This document shows, piece after piece, positions 56,057 to 64,000 of a stretch of DNA of 64,000 nucleotides (its first letter is position 1; every line of letters begins with the position of its first letter). The notes under the pieces are model-generated. The model searched no databases. It worked only from the letters and a program-made list of their open reading frames with translations, and was not told where the DNA came from. The stretch is from positions 1,984,001 to 2,048,000 of the forward strand of contig CAWCTW010000005.1 of the NCBI GenBank assembly GCA_963798705.1. Direction: 5' to 3'. The stretch comes from AC-56 sp963798705 (GTDB taxonomy: Bacteria; Actinomycetota; Thermoleophilia; Solirubrobacterales; 70-9). The position numbers were made by a program, and so were the translations under genes.

Positions 56057-58207
56057 ATGGAGCCTCCCGAAGTACAGCGAGCCACCGGCGAGACGGTCGA
56101 GGTGGTCTCACCTCGCGCTGAGCCGGAGACGCCGGACCTCGAGGACTCCTCGCTCTACTTCAACCGGGAGCTCTCGTGGCTCGACTTCAACGATCGGGTC
56201 CTCCAACTCGCCGAGGACCCCTCCGTGCCGCTGCTCGAGCGGGTCAAGTTCTGCGCGATCTGGGAGTCCAACCTCGACGAGTTCTACATGGTGCGCGTGG
56301 CCAACCTCCACGAGCAGCTGGAGGCCGGGATGGACGCCCGCGGTGCCGACGGGCTGGGACCCTCCGAGCAGATCGACGCGATCCGCGAGCGCGTCATCGG
56401 GCAGCGCGATCGGCTGACACGATGCCTCGAGCGCGATCTGCGGCCGGCGCTCGCCGAGCACGGGATCCGGATCATCTCGCCGCAGCGCGCCGACGAGGCC
56501 GAGCGCGAGGAGCTCCACCGCGCCTTCGAGAGCAGCATCTTTCCCGCGCTGACGCCGCTCGCGATCGGCCTGGGGCGCCCGTTCCCGTACATCTCCAACC
56601 TGTCCCTGAGCCTGGCCGTGATCCTCCACGACCCAGACCAGGGGACCGAGGTCATCGCGCGGGTGAAGGTCCCGAAGGAGCTGCTCGGCCGCTTTATCGA
56701 GATCGGCGAGAGCGACCACACGCTGGTCCCGCTCGAGGACGTGATCGCCGCCAACCTCTCGGCGCTCTTCCCGGGGATGGAGATCACCGACTACGCCTTC
56801 TTCCGGGTGACCCGCGACACGGACTACGACGTCTCGGACGAGGCGGACGACCTGCTGCAGGCGGTCGAGGAGGAGCTGCGCCGCCGCCGGTTCGGCGAGG
56901 TGGTGCGGATCGAGGTCGAGCGGACGATGAGCCCGAGGCTCCGCGACCAGCTGCAGACGGCGCTCAAGATCGACGAGCGCCAGCTGTACGAGGTCGACAG
57001 CCTTCTCGACATGTCCGATCTCTGGGACGTCCACGGGATCCCCGGCTTCGGGGACCTCCGCGATCCTCCGTTCAGCGGCGCCACCAAGCCCCGGCTTCGA
57101 GGAGAGGACGAAGAGGAGGCCGACCTGTTCGCGGTCATGCGGGAGGGGGACGTCCTCGTCCACCACCCGTACGACTCGTTCACCACCTCGGTCGAGCGCT
57201 TCGTCAAGCAGGCGGTGAGCGATCCGGACGTCCTCGCGATCAAGCAGACGGTCTACCGGACCAGCGCCGACTCGCCGCTGGTCCCATCCCTGATCGATGC
57301 GGCCGAGCGCGGCAAGCAGGCCGTGTGCATGGTGGAGCTCAAGGCGCGCTTCGACGAGCGGGCGAACATCCGCTGGGCCAAGAAGCTCGAGCAGGCGGGC
57401 GTGCACGTGGTCTACGGGCTCCCGGCGCTCAAGAGCCACGCCAAATGCGTCCTGGTGGTGCGGCGGGAAGGGCGGGGCGTTCGCTACTACGCCCACATCG
57501 GGACGGGAAACTACAACCCCAAGACGGCCAAGCTCTACACCGACCTCGGCCTGTTCACGGCGGATCCCCGGATCGGCAACGACATCGCCGAGATGTTCAA
57601 CTACATGACGGGCTACTCGCGACCGCGGGACTACCGCGAGGTGCTCGTCGCCCCGTTCAACCTGTTCGAGGGCATCCTGCGGGAGATCGAGCGCACGATC
57701 GAGTCGCATTCCGAGGACCGTCCCGCGCGGATCCGGATGAAGATGAACTCGCTCCTGGACGCGCCGTGCATTCGCGCGCTCTACCGGGCGTCGCAGGCCG
57801 GGGTGGATATCCAGCTCAACGTCCGCGGAATCTGCGCCCTGCGCCCCCGGGTGCCCGGCGTCTCGGACAACATCGAGGTCGTCTCGGTCGTGGGTCGCTT
57901 CCTGGAGCACTCCCGGATCTACTCCTTCGAGCGGGCCGGAGAGGTGGAGCGGGTGTTCATGGGCTCGGCCGACCTCATGCCTCGCAACCTCTACAACCGC
58001 ATCGAGCTGGTCACGCCGGTCGAGGACCCTCGCATCCGCGCGCAGCTCCTCGACGTGCTCGATCGCGGCCTGGCGGACAATACGAACGCCTGGGTCCTGC
58101 ACCAGGACGGCACCTGGCAGCGCCGCCAACCGAACGGCGAGCCGCTGAACGTGCAGCGCGAGCTGATCGAGCTGCACGAGGCACGGGCGTCCGAGCCCTC
58201 GCTCTAG
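56057..58207 (+). CDS. ppk1: Polyphosphate kinase 1
   Basis: A 716-residue kinase making polyphosphate from ATP. The N domain begins YFNRELSWLDFNDRVLQLA. The autophosphorylated histidine is in GLPALKSHAKCVLVVRRE and the conserved stretches VELKARFDERANIRWAKKLEQAGVHVVYG, HIGTGNYNPKTAKLYTDLGLFT and RMKMNSLLDAPCIRALYRAS are intact. NRIELVTPVEDPRI is the C2 domain. Length is typical. It starts at ATG 56057, 50 bases after the peptidase. With ppx, the CHAD pair and pst it makes a polyphosphate region. Confidence 0.97.
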   Translation: MEPPEVQRATGETVEVVSPRAEPETPDLEDSSLYFNRELSWLDFNDRVLQLAEDPSVPLLERVKFCAIWESNLDEFYMVRVANLHEQLEAGMDARGADGLGPSEQIDAIRERVIGQRDRLTRCLERDLRPALAEHGIRIISPQRADEAEREELHRAFESSIFPALTPLAIGLGRPFPYISNLSLSLAVILHDPDQGTEVIARVKVPKELLGRFIEIGESDHTLVPLEDVIAANLSALFPGMEITDYAFFRVTRDTDYDVSDEADDLLQAVEEELRRRRFGEVVRIEVERTMSPRLRDQLQTALKIDERQLYEVDSLLDMSDLWDVHGIPGFGDLRDPPFSGATKPRLRGEDEEEADLFAVMREGDVLVHHPYDSFTTSVERFVKQAVSDPDVLAIKQTVYRTSADSPLVPSLIDAAERGKQAVCMVELKARFDERANIRWAKKLEQAGVHVVYGLPALKSHAKCVLVVRREGRGVRYYAHIGTGNYNPKTAKLYTDLGLFTADPRIGNDIAEMFNYMTGYSRPRDYREVLVAPFNLFEGILREIERTIESHSEDRPARIRMKMNSLLDAPCIRALYRASQAGVDIQLNVRGICALRPRVPGVSDNIEVVSVVGRFLEHSRIYSFERAGEVERVFMGSADLMPRNLYNRIELVTPVEDPRIRAQLLDVLDRGLADNTNAWVLHQDGTWQRRQPNGEPLNVQRELIELHEARASEPSL

Positions 58208-58384
58208 TCGCGAGCGCCGGGCGGCCGCGAGCGCCGGGCGCCCGCCCGGGAAGACGCTTCACGTCCGTGCTCGCACTGTCCTCGCAATCCCTGCTGCGGA
58301 GCCTTCCCGAACGAGCACCCGGCGCCCGCGTCGGCACGTAATCGGCGGCCTGCGTCCTCGTTCCCGCCCCGTCACACTTCACCC

Positions 58385-59785
58385 ATGGCCGAGCGGCACA
58401 CCCCTTACGGCTGGTGGCTCGACGAGGCCGGGGTTGCGCGGCCGCAGCCGGCGCTGGCCGGCGACGTCGACGCAGACGTGGTCGTCGTCGGCGGCGGCTA
58501 CACCGGGATGTGGACCGCGTGGTTCGTCTCCGAGCTCGAGCCGGAGGCTCGGATCGTGCTGCTCGAGGCCGATCGGTGCGGGATGGGGCCGAGCGGGCGC
58601 AACGGCGGCTTCGCGAACTCGCTGTGGCTCAGCGCGGTCTCGCTCCGCAAGCGGTTCGGCTCCGCCGCCGCCCTCGATCTCGGCAGGGCCAGCGAGGCGG
58701 CGGTCGACGGGATCGGCGAGTGGTGCCGCGAACAGGAGGTGGACGCGTGGTACCGCCGCGCCGGATACCTCCAGGTCTCGACCACACCGCTCCACGACCA
58801 CGGTCCGCGCGCGGGGTCGGAGGCGGCGGCGGAGCTGGGGGTGCCGAATGTGTGCATCGCGCAGAGTCCGGGCGAAGTTCGCAGCCGATGCGACTCGCCG
58901 GTGTTCCGCGGCGGCGCCTACTACCCGGCGGCCGCGACCGTCCAGCCCGCGCGGCTGTCGCAGGGCCTCCGTACCCGGTTGATCGACCGGGGCGTGTCGG
59001 TGTTCGAGCGATCGCCGGCGCGACGCCTGCGATCCGATCGTGGCCGCCCGGAGGTCGAGACGCCCGGGGGGCGGGTGCTTGCCGGCGCAGCCGTTCTCGC
59101 CGCGGGTGGTCGGCTCGCGGCGCACCGACCCCTTCGCCGTCGCCTGACCGTGGCTTCCAGCCACATGGTGATCACGGAGCCCGTACCGGACGTGCTGGAG
59201 GCGATCGGTTGGACGGGCGGGGAGTGCATCACCGATTCGCGCGCGATGGTGCAGTACTTCCGGACCACCCGCGACGGGCGGATCGCCTTCGGCTGGGGTG
59301 GGGGTCGCGTCGTGCCCGGGGCGCGCCTGAACGGGCGTGCGGAGGTCGATCGGCGAGTCGCCGCCGAGGTGGAGCGGCGACTCGTGCGCGTCTTTCCCGC
59401 CCTACGCGGGCGCCGGATCGAGCATGCGTGGGGCGGCCCGATCGACGTCTCGCCCACCCATCTGCCGGTTCTCGGGAGCCATCACGGCGATCGCGTCCAC
59501 TACGCGTTCGGCTACACCGGAAACGGCGTCGCGCCGTCGCACCTCTGCGGCCGGACGCTCGCGTCGATGGCGCTCGACCGGCGCGACGAGAACACCGGGC
59601 TGGCGCTCGTCGAGCCGCCCCCCGTCCGGGTGCCCCCCGAGCCGCTTCGCTACGCGGGCGGGACGATCGTCCGGGCCGCGCTGCTGCGCCGCGAGCGCCT
59701 CGAGGAGGAGGGCCGACGGCCCGACCCGCTCACCCGCTTCATCGCGGGCGTGCCGGCCAGAATCGGCATCCACATCGGCCGCTGA
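58385..59785 (+). CDS. FAD-dependent oxidoreductase (DAO family)
   Basis: A 466-residue D-amino-acid-oxidase-fold enzyme from ATG 58385. The FAD motif is VVVVGGGYTGMWTAWFVSELEP with the acid in LLEADRCGMGPSGRNGGFANS. Substrate-side segments include GRIAFGWGGGRVVPGARLNGRAE and HLPVLGSHHGDRVHYAFGYTGNGVAPSHLCGRTLA, which reaches the FAD again. Family members oxidise amino acids, glycerol-3-phosphate, glycine betaine or putrescine derivatives. The polyamine-type permease gene near the window end hints at amine use, but that is distant. Substrate unknown. Confidence 0.88.
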   Translation: MAERHTPYGWWLDEAGVARPQPALAGDVDADVVVVGGGYTGMWTAWFVSELEPEARIVLLEADRCGMGPSGRNGGFANSLWLSAVSLRKRFGSAAALDLGRASEAAVDGIGEWCREQEVDAWYRRAGYLQVSTTPLHDHGPRAGSEAAAELGVPNVCIAQSPGEVRSRCDSPVFRGGAYYPAAATVQPARLSQGLRTRLIDRGVSVFERSPARRLRSDRGRPEVETPGGRVLAGAAVLAAGGRLAAHRPLRRRLTVASSHMVITEPVPDVLEAIGWTGGECITDSRAMVQYFRTTRDGRIAFGWGGGRVVPGARLNGRAEVDRRVAAEVERRLVRVFPALRGRRIEHAWGGPIDVSPTHLPVLGSHHGDRVHYAFGYTGNGVAPSHLCGRTLASMALDRRDENTGLALVEPPPVRVPPEPLRYAGGTIVRAALLRRERLEEEGRRPDPLTRFIAGVPARIGIHIGR

Positions 59786-59800
59786 ACCCACAGCAGGAAG

Positions 59801-59846
59801 CGTTTGGTGGTTTGGCGACGCTATCGCGTACCCAAGCCACCAAACG
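59801..59846. terminator. Bidirectional terminator-like hairpin
   Basis: CGTTTGGTGGTTTGG (59801-59815) pairs with CCAAGCCACCAAACG (59832-59846), 15 pairs with one G-U and a 16-base loop. It lies in the gap between two convergent genes, so it could terminate both. No T-run is present on either strand. Confidence 0.55.
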
Positions 59847-59865
59847 GCGTCTGAGGAGGGTGGCG

Positions 59866-60924
59866 CTAATCGCTCAGCGCGCGCGCCAGCTCCCGGATCG
59901 CCCCGGGATACCGGTAGGTCAAGCCGCCGTGCTTGCCCTCGAAGAGCTCCAGCGTGTGCTCGACGCCCAGGGCGTCGAGCTCACGGGCGAATGCCATGGC
60001 ACCGAGATCGAGGAAGTACTCGTCGCTCTTGCCCGCGTCGAGGTAGATGCGCCGCATGCTGCGCAGCGCCTCGCCGTTGCGCGGGGCCATCCGGATCGGG
60101 TCCACGGCGAGCCAGCGCTCCCAGACCTCCTCGATCAGCATCCCCGTCGTCACGTCGAACGGCAGGAGCGCCTTGCCGGGCCGGTCCGGATCGGGCGAGT
60201 ACGCCGCGGCGTACCCGTAGGCCTCGATCGGGGGCCCGAATTTGTCGAAGTCGAACCGCTCGGCGCGGGCGAGCCGCTCGAAGAAGACGTCGTAGGAGCC
60301 CTCGAAGTCGTCCCGCAGACTCCTCACGACCTCCGGGAAGCCCGCCAGGTAGCAGCACTCGAAGAGGGCGTCGCCGGCGTGCGAGGCGAGTGCCCCGAAC
60401 ACGTCGGGCCGCATCATCGGGACGACCATCGCGCCGTAGCCACCCGACGACTTTCCCGTGATGCCCCGGCGGTCGCGGTCGGCGGCCGTCGGATAGCGGT
60501 CGTCCACGAACCCGACGACCTCGTCGCACAGGTAGTCCTGATACGGGCCGGTGGAGGTCGAGTTCAGGAACTGCGAGCCCCCGTAGGAGGTCCAGGCGTC
60601 AACGAAGGCGACGATCGCGTCGGGGCATTCGCCCTCGGCGAACATCGCGTCGAGCCGCTCGAACATGGTGGGCTCGAACGGCGTGCGCGACGCCCACATG
60701 TCGAGCTGGCCGGTGTATCCCTGGATCACGTACACGCTCGGCAGCGGCCGCGGGTGGTCGAGGTCGACCCCGGGCGGGCGGTAGACGTACAGCGGCCGCT
60801 GCCGCGGGTCGCCCAGAGGGTTGTCGGCGAGGAGCTCCGACTCGACGACGAGGCGGTCGAGCGTCCCCGCGAGGGGTCGCTCCCAGGGCGCCCCGGGGGA
60901 CCCCTCCGCCTCCCTCAGCGCCAT
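59866..60924 (-). CDS. Esterase-family alpha/beta hydrolase
   Basis: A 352-residue hydrolase from ATG 60924. SVYVIQGYTGQLDMWASRTPF carries the oxyanion-hole region, and GITGKSSGGYGAMVVPMM the nucleophile serine (G-K-S-S-G-G). LDAGKSDEYFLDLGA holds the acid and KHGGLTYRYPGAI the histidine. This matches the Fes/esterase D (enterochelin-esterase-like) family and lacks a signal peptide, so it is cytosolic. Its start overlaps the end of the dehydrogenase gene by ten bases, so the two are co-transcribed. Substrate unknown. Confidence 0.85.
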   Translation of the reverse strand: MALREAEGSPGAPWERPLAGTLDRLVVESELLADNPLGDPRQRPLYVYRPPGVDLDHPRPLPSVYVIQGYTGQLDMWASRTPFEPTMFERLDAMFAEGECPDAIVAFVDAWTSYGGSQFLNSTSTGPYQDYLCDEVVGFVDDRYPTAADRDRRGITGKSSGGYGAMVVPMMRPDVFGALASHAGDALFECCYLAGFPEVVRSLRDDFEGSYDVFFERLARAERFDFDKFGPPIEAYGYAAAYSPDPDRPGKALLPFDVTTGMLIEEVWERWLAVDPIRMAPRNGEALRSMRRIYLDAGKSDEYFLDLGAMAFARELDALGVEHTLELFEGKHGGLTYRYPGAIRELARALSD

Positions 60925-62420
60925 CGCGAGGTGACGACCTTCTTGCGCGTGTAGAACTCGACCGCGTCGCGGCCGTTGGCGTGGAGATCGCCGTCGAGCG
61001 AGTCCTTCCAGCCGGAGAAGGGAAACCAGGCGATCGGCGCCGCCACCCCGACGTTCACGCCGAGCATCCCCGCCTCGGCGCCGTATCGGTACTCACGAGC
61101 GGCGTTGCCGGAGGTGGTGAAGATCGACCCCGCGTTCCCGTACCGCGAGCCGTTCACGAACTCGAGCGCGCCGTCGAGGTCCGGGGCCCTCACCAGGGTC
61201 AGGAGCGGTCCGAACAGCTCCTCGCGCGCGAGCTCTGACTCCCGGTCGACGCCGTCCACGATCGTCGGCCCGAGCATGGTGCCCGCGGGCCCGGCATCGG
61301 CATCGCGTCCGTCGAGCACGATCTCCGCGCCCTCGGCCTGCGACCGGCCGAGGGCCGCGGCCAGGCGCTCCCGGGCATCGGGCCCGACGAGAGGGCACAC
61401 GTCCGTGCTCTCGTCGGCCCCGGCCCCGACCCGCAGCTGCGAAGCCGCCTCGACCAGGGCGTCGCGAACCTCGTCCTGGCGCTCGGCGTCGCCCACCAGC
61501 ACCGCGACCGATCCGGCGAGGCACCGCTGCCCTGCGGCGCCGAACGCCGAGCCCATGATCCCCGAGACGGTCAGCTCGAGGTCGGCGTCGGGCATCACGA
61601 CGAGCGAGTTCTTCGCACCGCCCAACGCCTGGCAGCGCTTGCCGGTCGCGGCGGCCCGCTCCGAGACGTACCGGGCGGTCGAGGCCTGGCCGACGAACGA
61701 GATCGCATCGACGCCGGGATGGTCGAGCAGCGCGTTGACCGCGTCGTGCGCGCCGTTGACCAGGTTGCAGATCCCCGGCGGGATCTCCTCGATTGCGTCG
61801 ATCACCTCGAAGATCAATTGCGCCGGGCGCGGGTCGCGCTCCGAGGGCTTCAGCACGAACCCGTTGCCGCAGGCGAGCGCGAACGGCAAAAACCAGAGCG
61901 GGATCATGGCCGGGAAGTTGAACGGCGTGATCGCGGCCACGACCCCGACCGGCTGGCGGACCTGCTCCACGTCGACGCCGCTCGCGACCCCCTCGAGGTT
62001 CTCTCCCTTCAGGAGGTGGGGGATCGCGCACGCGGCCTCCACCGACTCGATCCCGCGGCCGACCTCCCCCAGCGCGTCGTCGAGCGCCTTGCCCATGTCG
62101 TCGGTCACGAGACGTCCGAGCTCCTCGCGCCGCGTCCAGAGCTCGTGGCGCAGGCGCATGATCGCCCGTGCCCGGCGCTGCGGCGCGACCGCGCGCCACG
62201 CCGGCTGGGCTGCGCGCGCCGCCTGCACGGCGGCATCCACGTCGGCCCGCACCGAGAGCGGCACGAGCGCGACGACCTCGCCGCTGGCCGGGTCGCTGTC
62301 CTCCAGGGTGTCGGAGCCGCTCGCGGGCTGCCATCGGCCGCCGACGTAGTTCGGCAGCACCGGCGCCCGCGCGGCGTCCGCCCGCGTCTCCGCCTGTGAC
62401 GTCGTCGTGACCGGCTTCAT
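60915..62420 (-). CDS. mmsA: Methylmalonate-semialdehyde dehydrogenase (CoA-acylating)
   Basis: A 501-residue aldehyde dehydrogenase from ATG 62420. The MmsA-specific stretches IPHLLKGENLEGVASGVDV, GVVAAITPFNFPAMIPLWFLPFALACGNGFVLKPSERDP and GAAGQRCLAGSVAVLVG (catalytic Cys) are clear; the CoA-dependent branch usually lacks the general-base Glu. LGGAKNSLVVMPDAD and GVNVGVAAPIAWFPFSGWKDS complete the fold. It converts malonate or methylmalonate semialdehyde to acetyl- or propionyl-CoA in valine, inositol or beta-alanine breakdown. A second polyamine-type gene set is nearby. Confidence 0.95.
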   Translation of the reverse strand: MKPVTTTSQAETRADAARAPVLPNYVGGRWQPASGSDTLEDSDPASGEVVALVPLSVRADVDAAVQAARAAQPAWRAVAPQRRARAIMRLRHELWTRREELGRLVTDDMGKALDDALGEVGRGIESVEAACAIPHLLKGENLEGVASGVDVEQVRQPVGVVAAITPFNFPAMIPLWFLPFALACGNGFVLKPSERDPRPAQLIFEVIDAIEEIPPGICNLVNGAHDAVNALLDHPGVDAISFVGQASTARYVSERAAATGKRCQALGGAKNSLVVMPDADLELTVSGIMGSAFGAAGQRCLAGSVAVLVGDAERQDEVRDALVEAASQLRVGAGADESTDVCPLVGPDARERLAAALGRSQAEGAEIVLDGRDADAGPAGTMLGPTIVDGVDRESELAREELFGPLLTLVRAPDLDGALEFVNGSRYGNAGSIFTTSGNAAREYRYGAEAGMLGVNVGVAAPIAWFPFSGWKDSLDGDLHANGRDAVEFYTRKKVVTSRWR

Positions 62421-62508
62421 CTCGTCATCTCCCGTTCAACGCGCATCCGGTTCGATGCTAACGACACCGGGGCCGCTCGCGGACCCGGGCCATGCAAGAC
62501 TTGCGCCC

Positions 62509-63168
62509 ATGAGCGAGGAATGGCGAGCGGAGGTCCATCTCGAGGACGAGGGGCACGGCCTCACGCTCGGCGACCGCCTGCGCTCGCTCGATCTGGACGA
62601 CGAGGCCCGGGAGCGCCTGGGCGAGCGAGTGGTCGTGACGCGCGACGGCGGGCGGATGTTCATGTACACCGGAAGCGAGGAGACCGCGCGGGAGGCCGAG
62701 CGGGTCGCGCGTGAGCTCGCCGCCGCCGACGGTCTCGAGGCCAGGACGCGCATCACCCGGTGGGACCCCGATGCCGACGAATGGGTGGATCCGTCAACGC
62801 CGCGGCCACAGAGCGAGGCCCAGCGCGTCGCGGAGCATCGCGAGCACGAGGCCCACGCGCAGCGCCAGGCCGCGGCCACGGGGCACAACGAATGGGAGCT
62901 TCGGGTCGATCTGGGCTCGCTCGGCGAGACGCGCGAGCTGTCGGAGCGGCTGTCCGAGAAGGGCATCCGCCACCACCGCCGCTGGAAGCATCTCCTGATC
63001 CCGGCGGCGACCGAGGAGCAGGCCGCCGAGCTCGCCGATCGCGTCCGCGAGGTGGCGCCGGACGAGGTGGAGGTCCACCTCGAGCCGGCTCCGGGAAGCA
63101 TCCCCCACCCTGCGTTCGTCGTGATCGGCGGTCGTACCCCCGGCATCGCCCGGGACCTGGGCCTCTGA
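62509..63168 (+). CDS. Unknown protein with a duplicated alpha/beta domain
   Basis: A 219-residue soluble protein from ATG 62509. Two similar halves: residues about 4-85 (EWRAEVHLEDEG, ERVVVTRDGGRMFMYTGSEETAREAERVARELAAADG, ARTRITRW) and 128-200 (NEWELRVDLGSL, RHHRRWKHLLIPAATEEQAAELADRVREVAPDE, VEVHLEPAP). Each looks like a ferredoxin-like beta-alpha-beta-beta-alpha-beta unit. An Arg/His/Glu-rich linker joins them. No family is recognised. It lies between the mmsA gene and the permease gene on the opposite strand. Confidence 0.65.
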   Translation: MSEEWRAEVHLEDEGHGLTLGDRLRSLDLDDEARERLGERVVVTRDGGRMFMYTGSEETAREAERVARELAAADGLEARTRITRWDPDADEWVDPSTPRPQSEAQRVAEHREHEAHAQRQAAATGHNEWELRVDLGSLGETRELSERLSEKGIRHHRRWKHLLIPAATEEQAAELADRVREVAPDEVEVHLEPAPGSIPHPAFVVIGGRTPGIARDLGL

Positions 63169-63178
63169 GAGGCCCGGA

Positions 63179-64000
63179 TCACCCGCCGGCGCCGCCCGGC
63201 GCCGGCGGTACCGGCGCAGACCCCATCAGGTCCTCGTCCTCCTGGGACGGCCGCACCGCGGCGAGCCGCTCGGCGCGCCGCTGCTGAAGCACCGTGAAGC
63301 CCATGGCGATCAGCGTCACCGCGAACAGGATGGTCGCCACCCCGTTCACCTCGACGGGGATTCCCCGCTGGGCCGCGCCGAAGATGTAGAGGGGGAACGT
63401 CACCGTCGTTCCCGAGTTGAAGTTGGAGACGACGAAGTCGTCCACCGACAGGGCGAATGCCAGGAGCGCCGCGGCGAGGATGCCCGGCAGGATGAGCGGA
63501 AAGGTCACCCGCCAGAAGGTCTCGAAGGGGCTCGCGCCCAGGTCCTGAGCGGCCTCCTCGAGGCTGCGGTCGAAGCCGATCAGCCGTGATCGGACCACCA
63601 CCACGACGAAGCTGATGCAGAACATGATGTGGGCGATCATGAGGGTCGCGGTTCCGAGCGAGGGCGTTCCGAGGATCAGGAAGAAGGAGAGGAGCGACGC
63701 CCCCATGACGATCTCGGGAGTGGCCATCGGCACGACGATCAGGAAGTTCGTGGTGCGGCGCCCGAAGAACTGGTAGCGGACGAGAGCGAGGGCCATGAAG
63801 GTGCCGATCACGGTGGAGACGATCATCGCGACGAAGGCGATCTCCAGGCTCTTGAGGAGGGCACTGTTGAGCTCCGGGATGCTGAAGACGTGCTCCCAGT
63901 GGGAGGTCGTGAATCCCACCCACGTGAAGTTGTACTTCCCGGCCGGATTGTTGAAGGAGAAGAGGATGATGACCGCGATCGGGATCAGCAGGTACGCGAT
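63179..64000 (-). CDS. potC: Spermidine/putrescine-type ABC permease, PotC-like (partial)
   Basis: The 3' part of a permease gene; the frame stays open to the window edge, so its 5' end is missing. Membrane helices include AYLLIPIAVIILFSF, LKSLEIAFVAMIVSTVIGTFMALALVRY, TNFLIVVPMATPEIVMGASLLSFFLIL and TLMIAHIMFCISFVVVVV. The EAA loop is EEAAQDLGASPFETFWRVTFPLILPGILAA, and FALSVDDFVVSNFNSG is the PotC signature. It should pair with PotB, an ATPase and a binding protein lying beyond the edge. Substrate is a polyamine or related cation. Confidence 0.92.
   Translation of the reverse strand: MAYLLIPIAVIILFSFNNPAGKYNFTWVGFTTSHWEHVFSIPELNSALLKSLEIAFVAMIVSTVIGTFMALALVRYQFFGRRTTNFLIVVPMATPEIVMGASLLSFFLILGTPSLGTATLMIAHIMFCISFVVVVVRSRLIGFDRSLEEAAQDLGASPFETFWRVTFPLILPGILAAALLAFALSVDDFVVSNFNSGTTVTFPLYIFGAAQRGIPVEVNGVATILFAVTLIAMGFTVLQQRRAERLAAVRPSQEDEDLMGSAPVPPAPGGAGG

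Noticed and set aside
1..64000. CRISPR arrays, insertion sequences, prophage genes, rRNA and tRNA genes
   Set aside because: No regularly spaced repeats, transposase or integrase motifs, phage structural genes, or clover-leaf patterns were found on reading through the window.

Overview
The window reads as a chromosomal segment of a high-GC actinobacterium, most likely of the Thermoleophilia (Solirubrobacterales/Gaiellales type). The evidence is the very GC-rich coding sequence, frequent GTG and TTG starts, translationally coupled operons, the conserved order ftsE-ftsX-ctp-rnr-smpB, a one-piece tmRNA, an Rpf-like cell-wall gene and several families typical of soil actinobacteria. The taxonomic call is inference. 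No transposase, integrase, CRISPR array, tRNA or rRNA was seen.

Layout. 1-3.6 kb: 3' end of nadC, a SnoaL-like protein, a truncated secreted-peptidase remnant, a Fpg-type DNA glycosylase and nadA. 3.6-6.6 kb: three coupled genes resembling a compacted methylamine-dehydrogenase (mau) locus: a MauE-thioredoxin fusion, a Tat-exported MauA-like Cys-rich protein, and a CcdA/MauF-like membrane domain fused to a propeller-like repeat domain. 6.7-9.5 kb: a lipoprotein and a two-subunit transketolase. 9.7-15.0 kb: ftsE, ftsX, C-terminal protease, RNase II/R-family exonuclease and smpB. 15.1-18.8 kb: a coiled-coil/helix-hairpin-helix protein, a flavin disulfide oxidoreductase and the tmRNA gene. 18.8-31.2 kb: miscellaneous enzymes, a ferritin-like DUF892 protein with an Arg/Ser tail, a class III nucleotidyl cyclase, a NarL-type two-component pair and a degenerate RsbW-like protein. 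31.5-36.1 kb: phosphoesterase, lipoate ligase, a CRP-like operator, an Rpf-like gene, a 0.5-kb imperfect palindromic element and an HD hydrolase.

36.1-42.3 kb is an arsenic island with two minus-strand operons: arsC-acr3-gapdh-arsJ, and arsR-methyltransferase-arsM. It covers arsenate reduction plus arsenite export, arsenate export as 1-arseno-3-phosphoglycerate, and arsenic methylation. The two upstream regions share a 10-bp word.

42.4-58.2 kb: a frame-disrupted enoyl-CoA hydratase, two small membrane proteins and two tandem undecaprenyl-diphosphate phosphatases, then a phosphate/polyphosphate block. That block holds an atypical OmpR-type regulator, a PHO-box-like repeat, pstS-pstC-pstA-pstB-phoU, ppx, two CHAD proteins, a RelA/SpoT-like HD hydrolase, an M1 peptidase and ppk1. 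It joins phosphate import, polyphosphate synthesis and breakdown, polyphosphate binding and probably alarmone hydrolysis. 58.4-64 kb: an FAD oxidoreductase, an esterase, methylmalonate-semialdehyde dehydrogenase, an unknown duplicated-domain protein and the start-truncated end of a spermidine/putrescine-type ABC permease.

The most unusual items are the compact mau-like locus, the intergenic palindromic element at 33.68-34.19 kb, and the atypical regulator heading the phosphate block.
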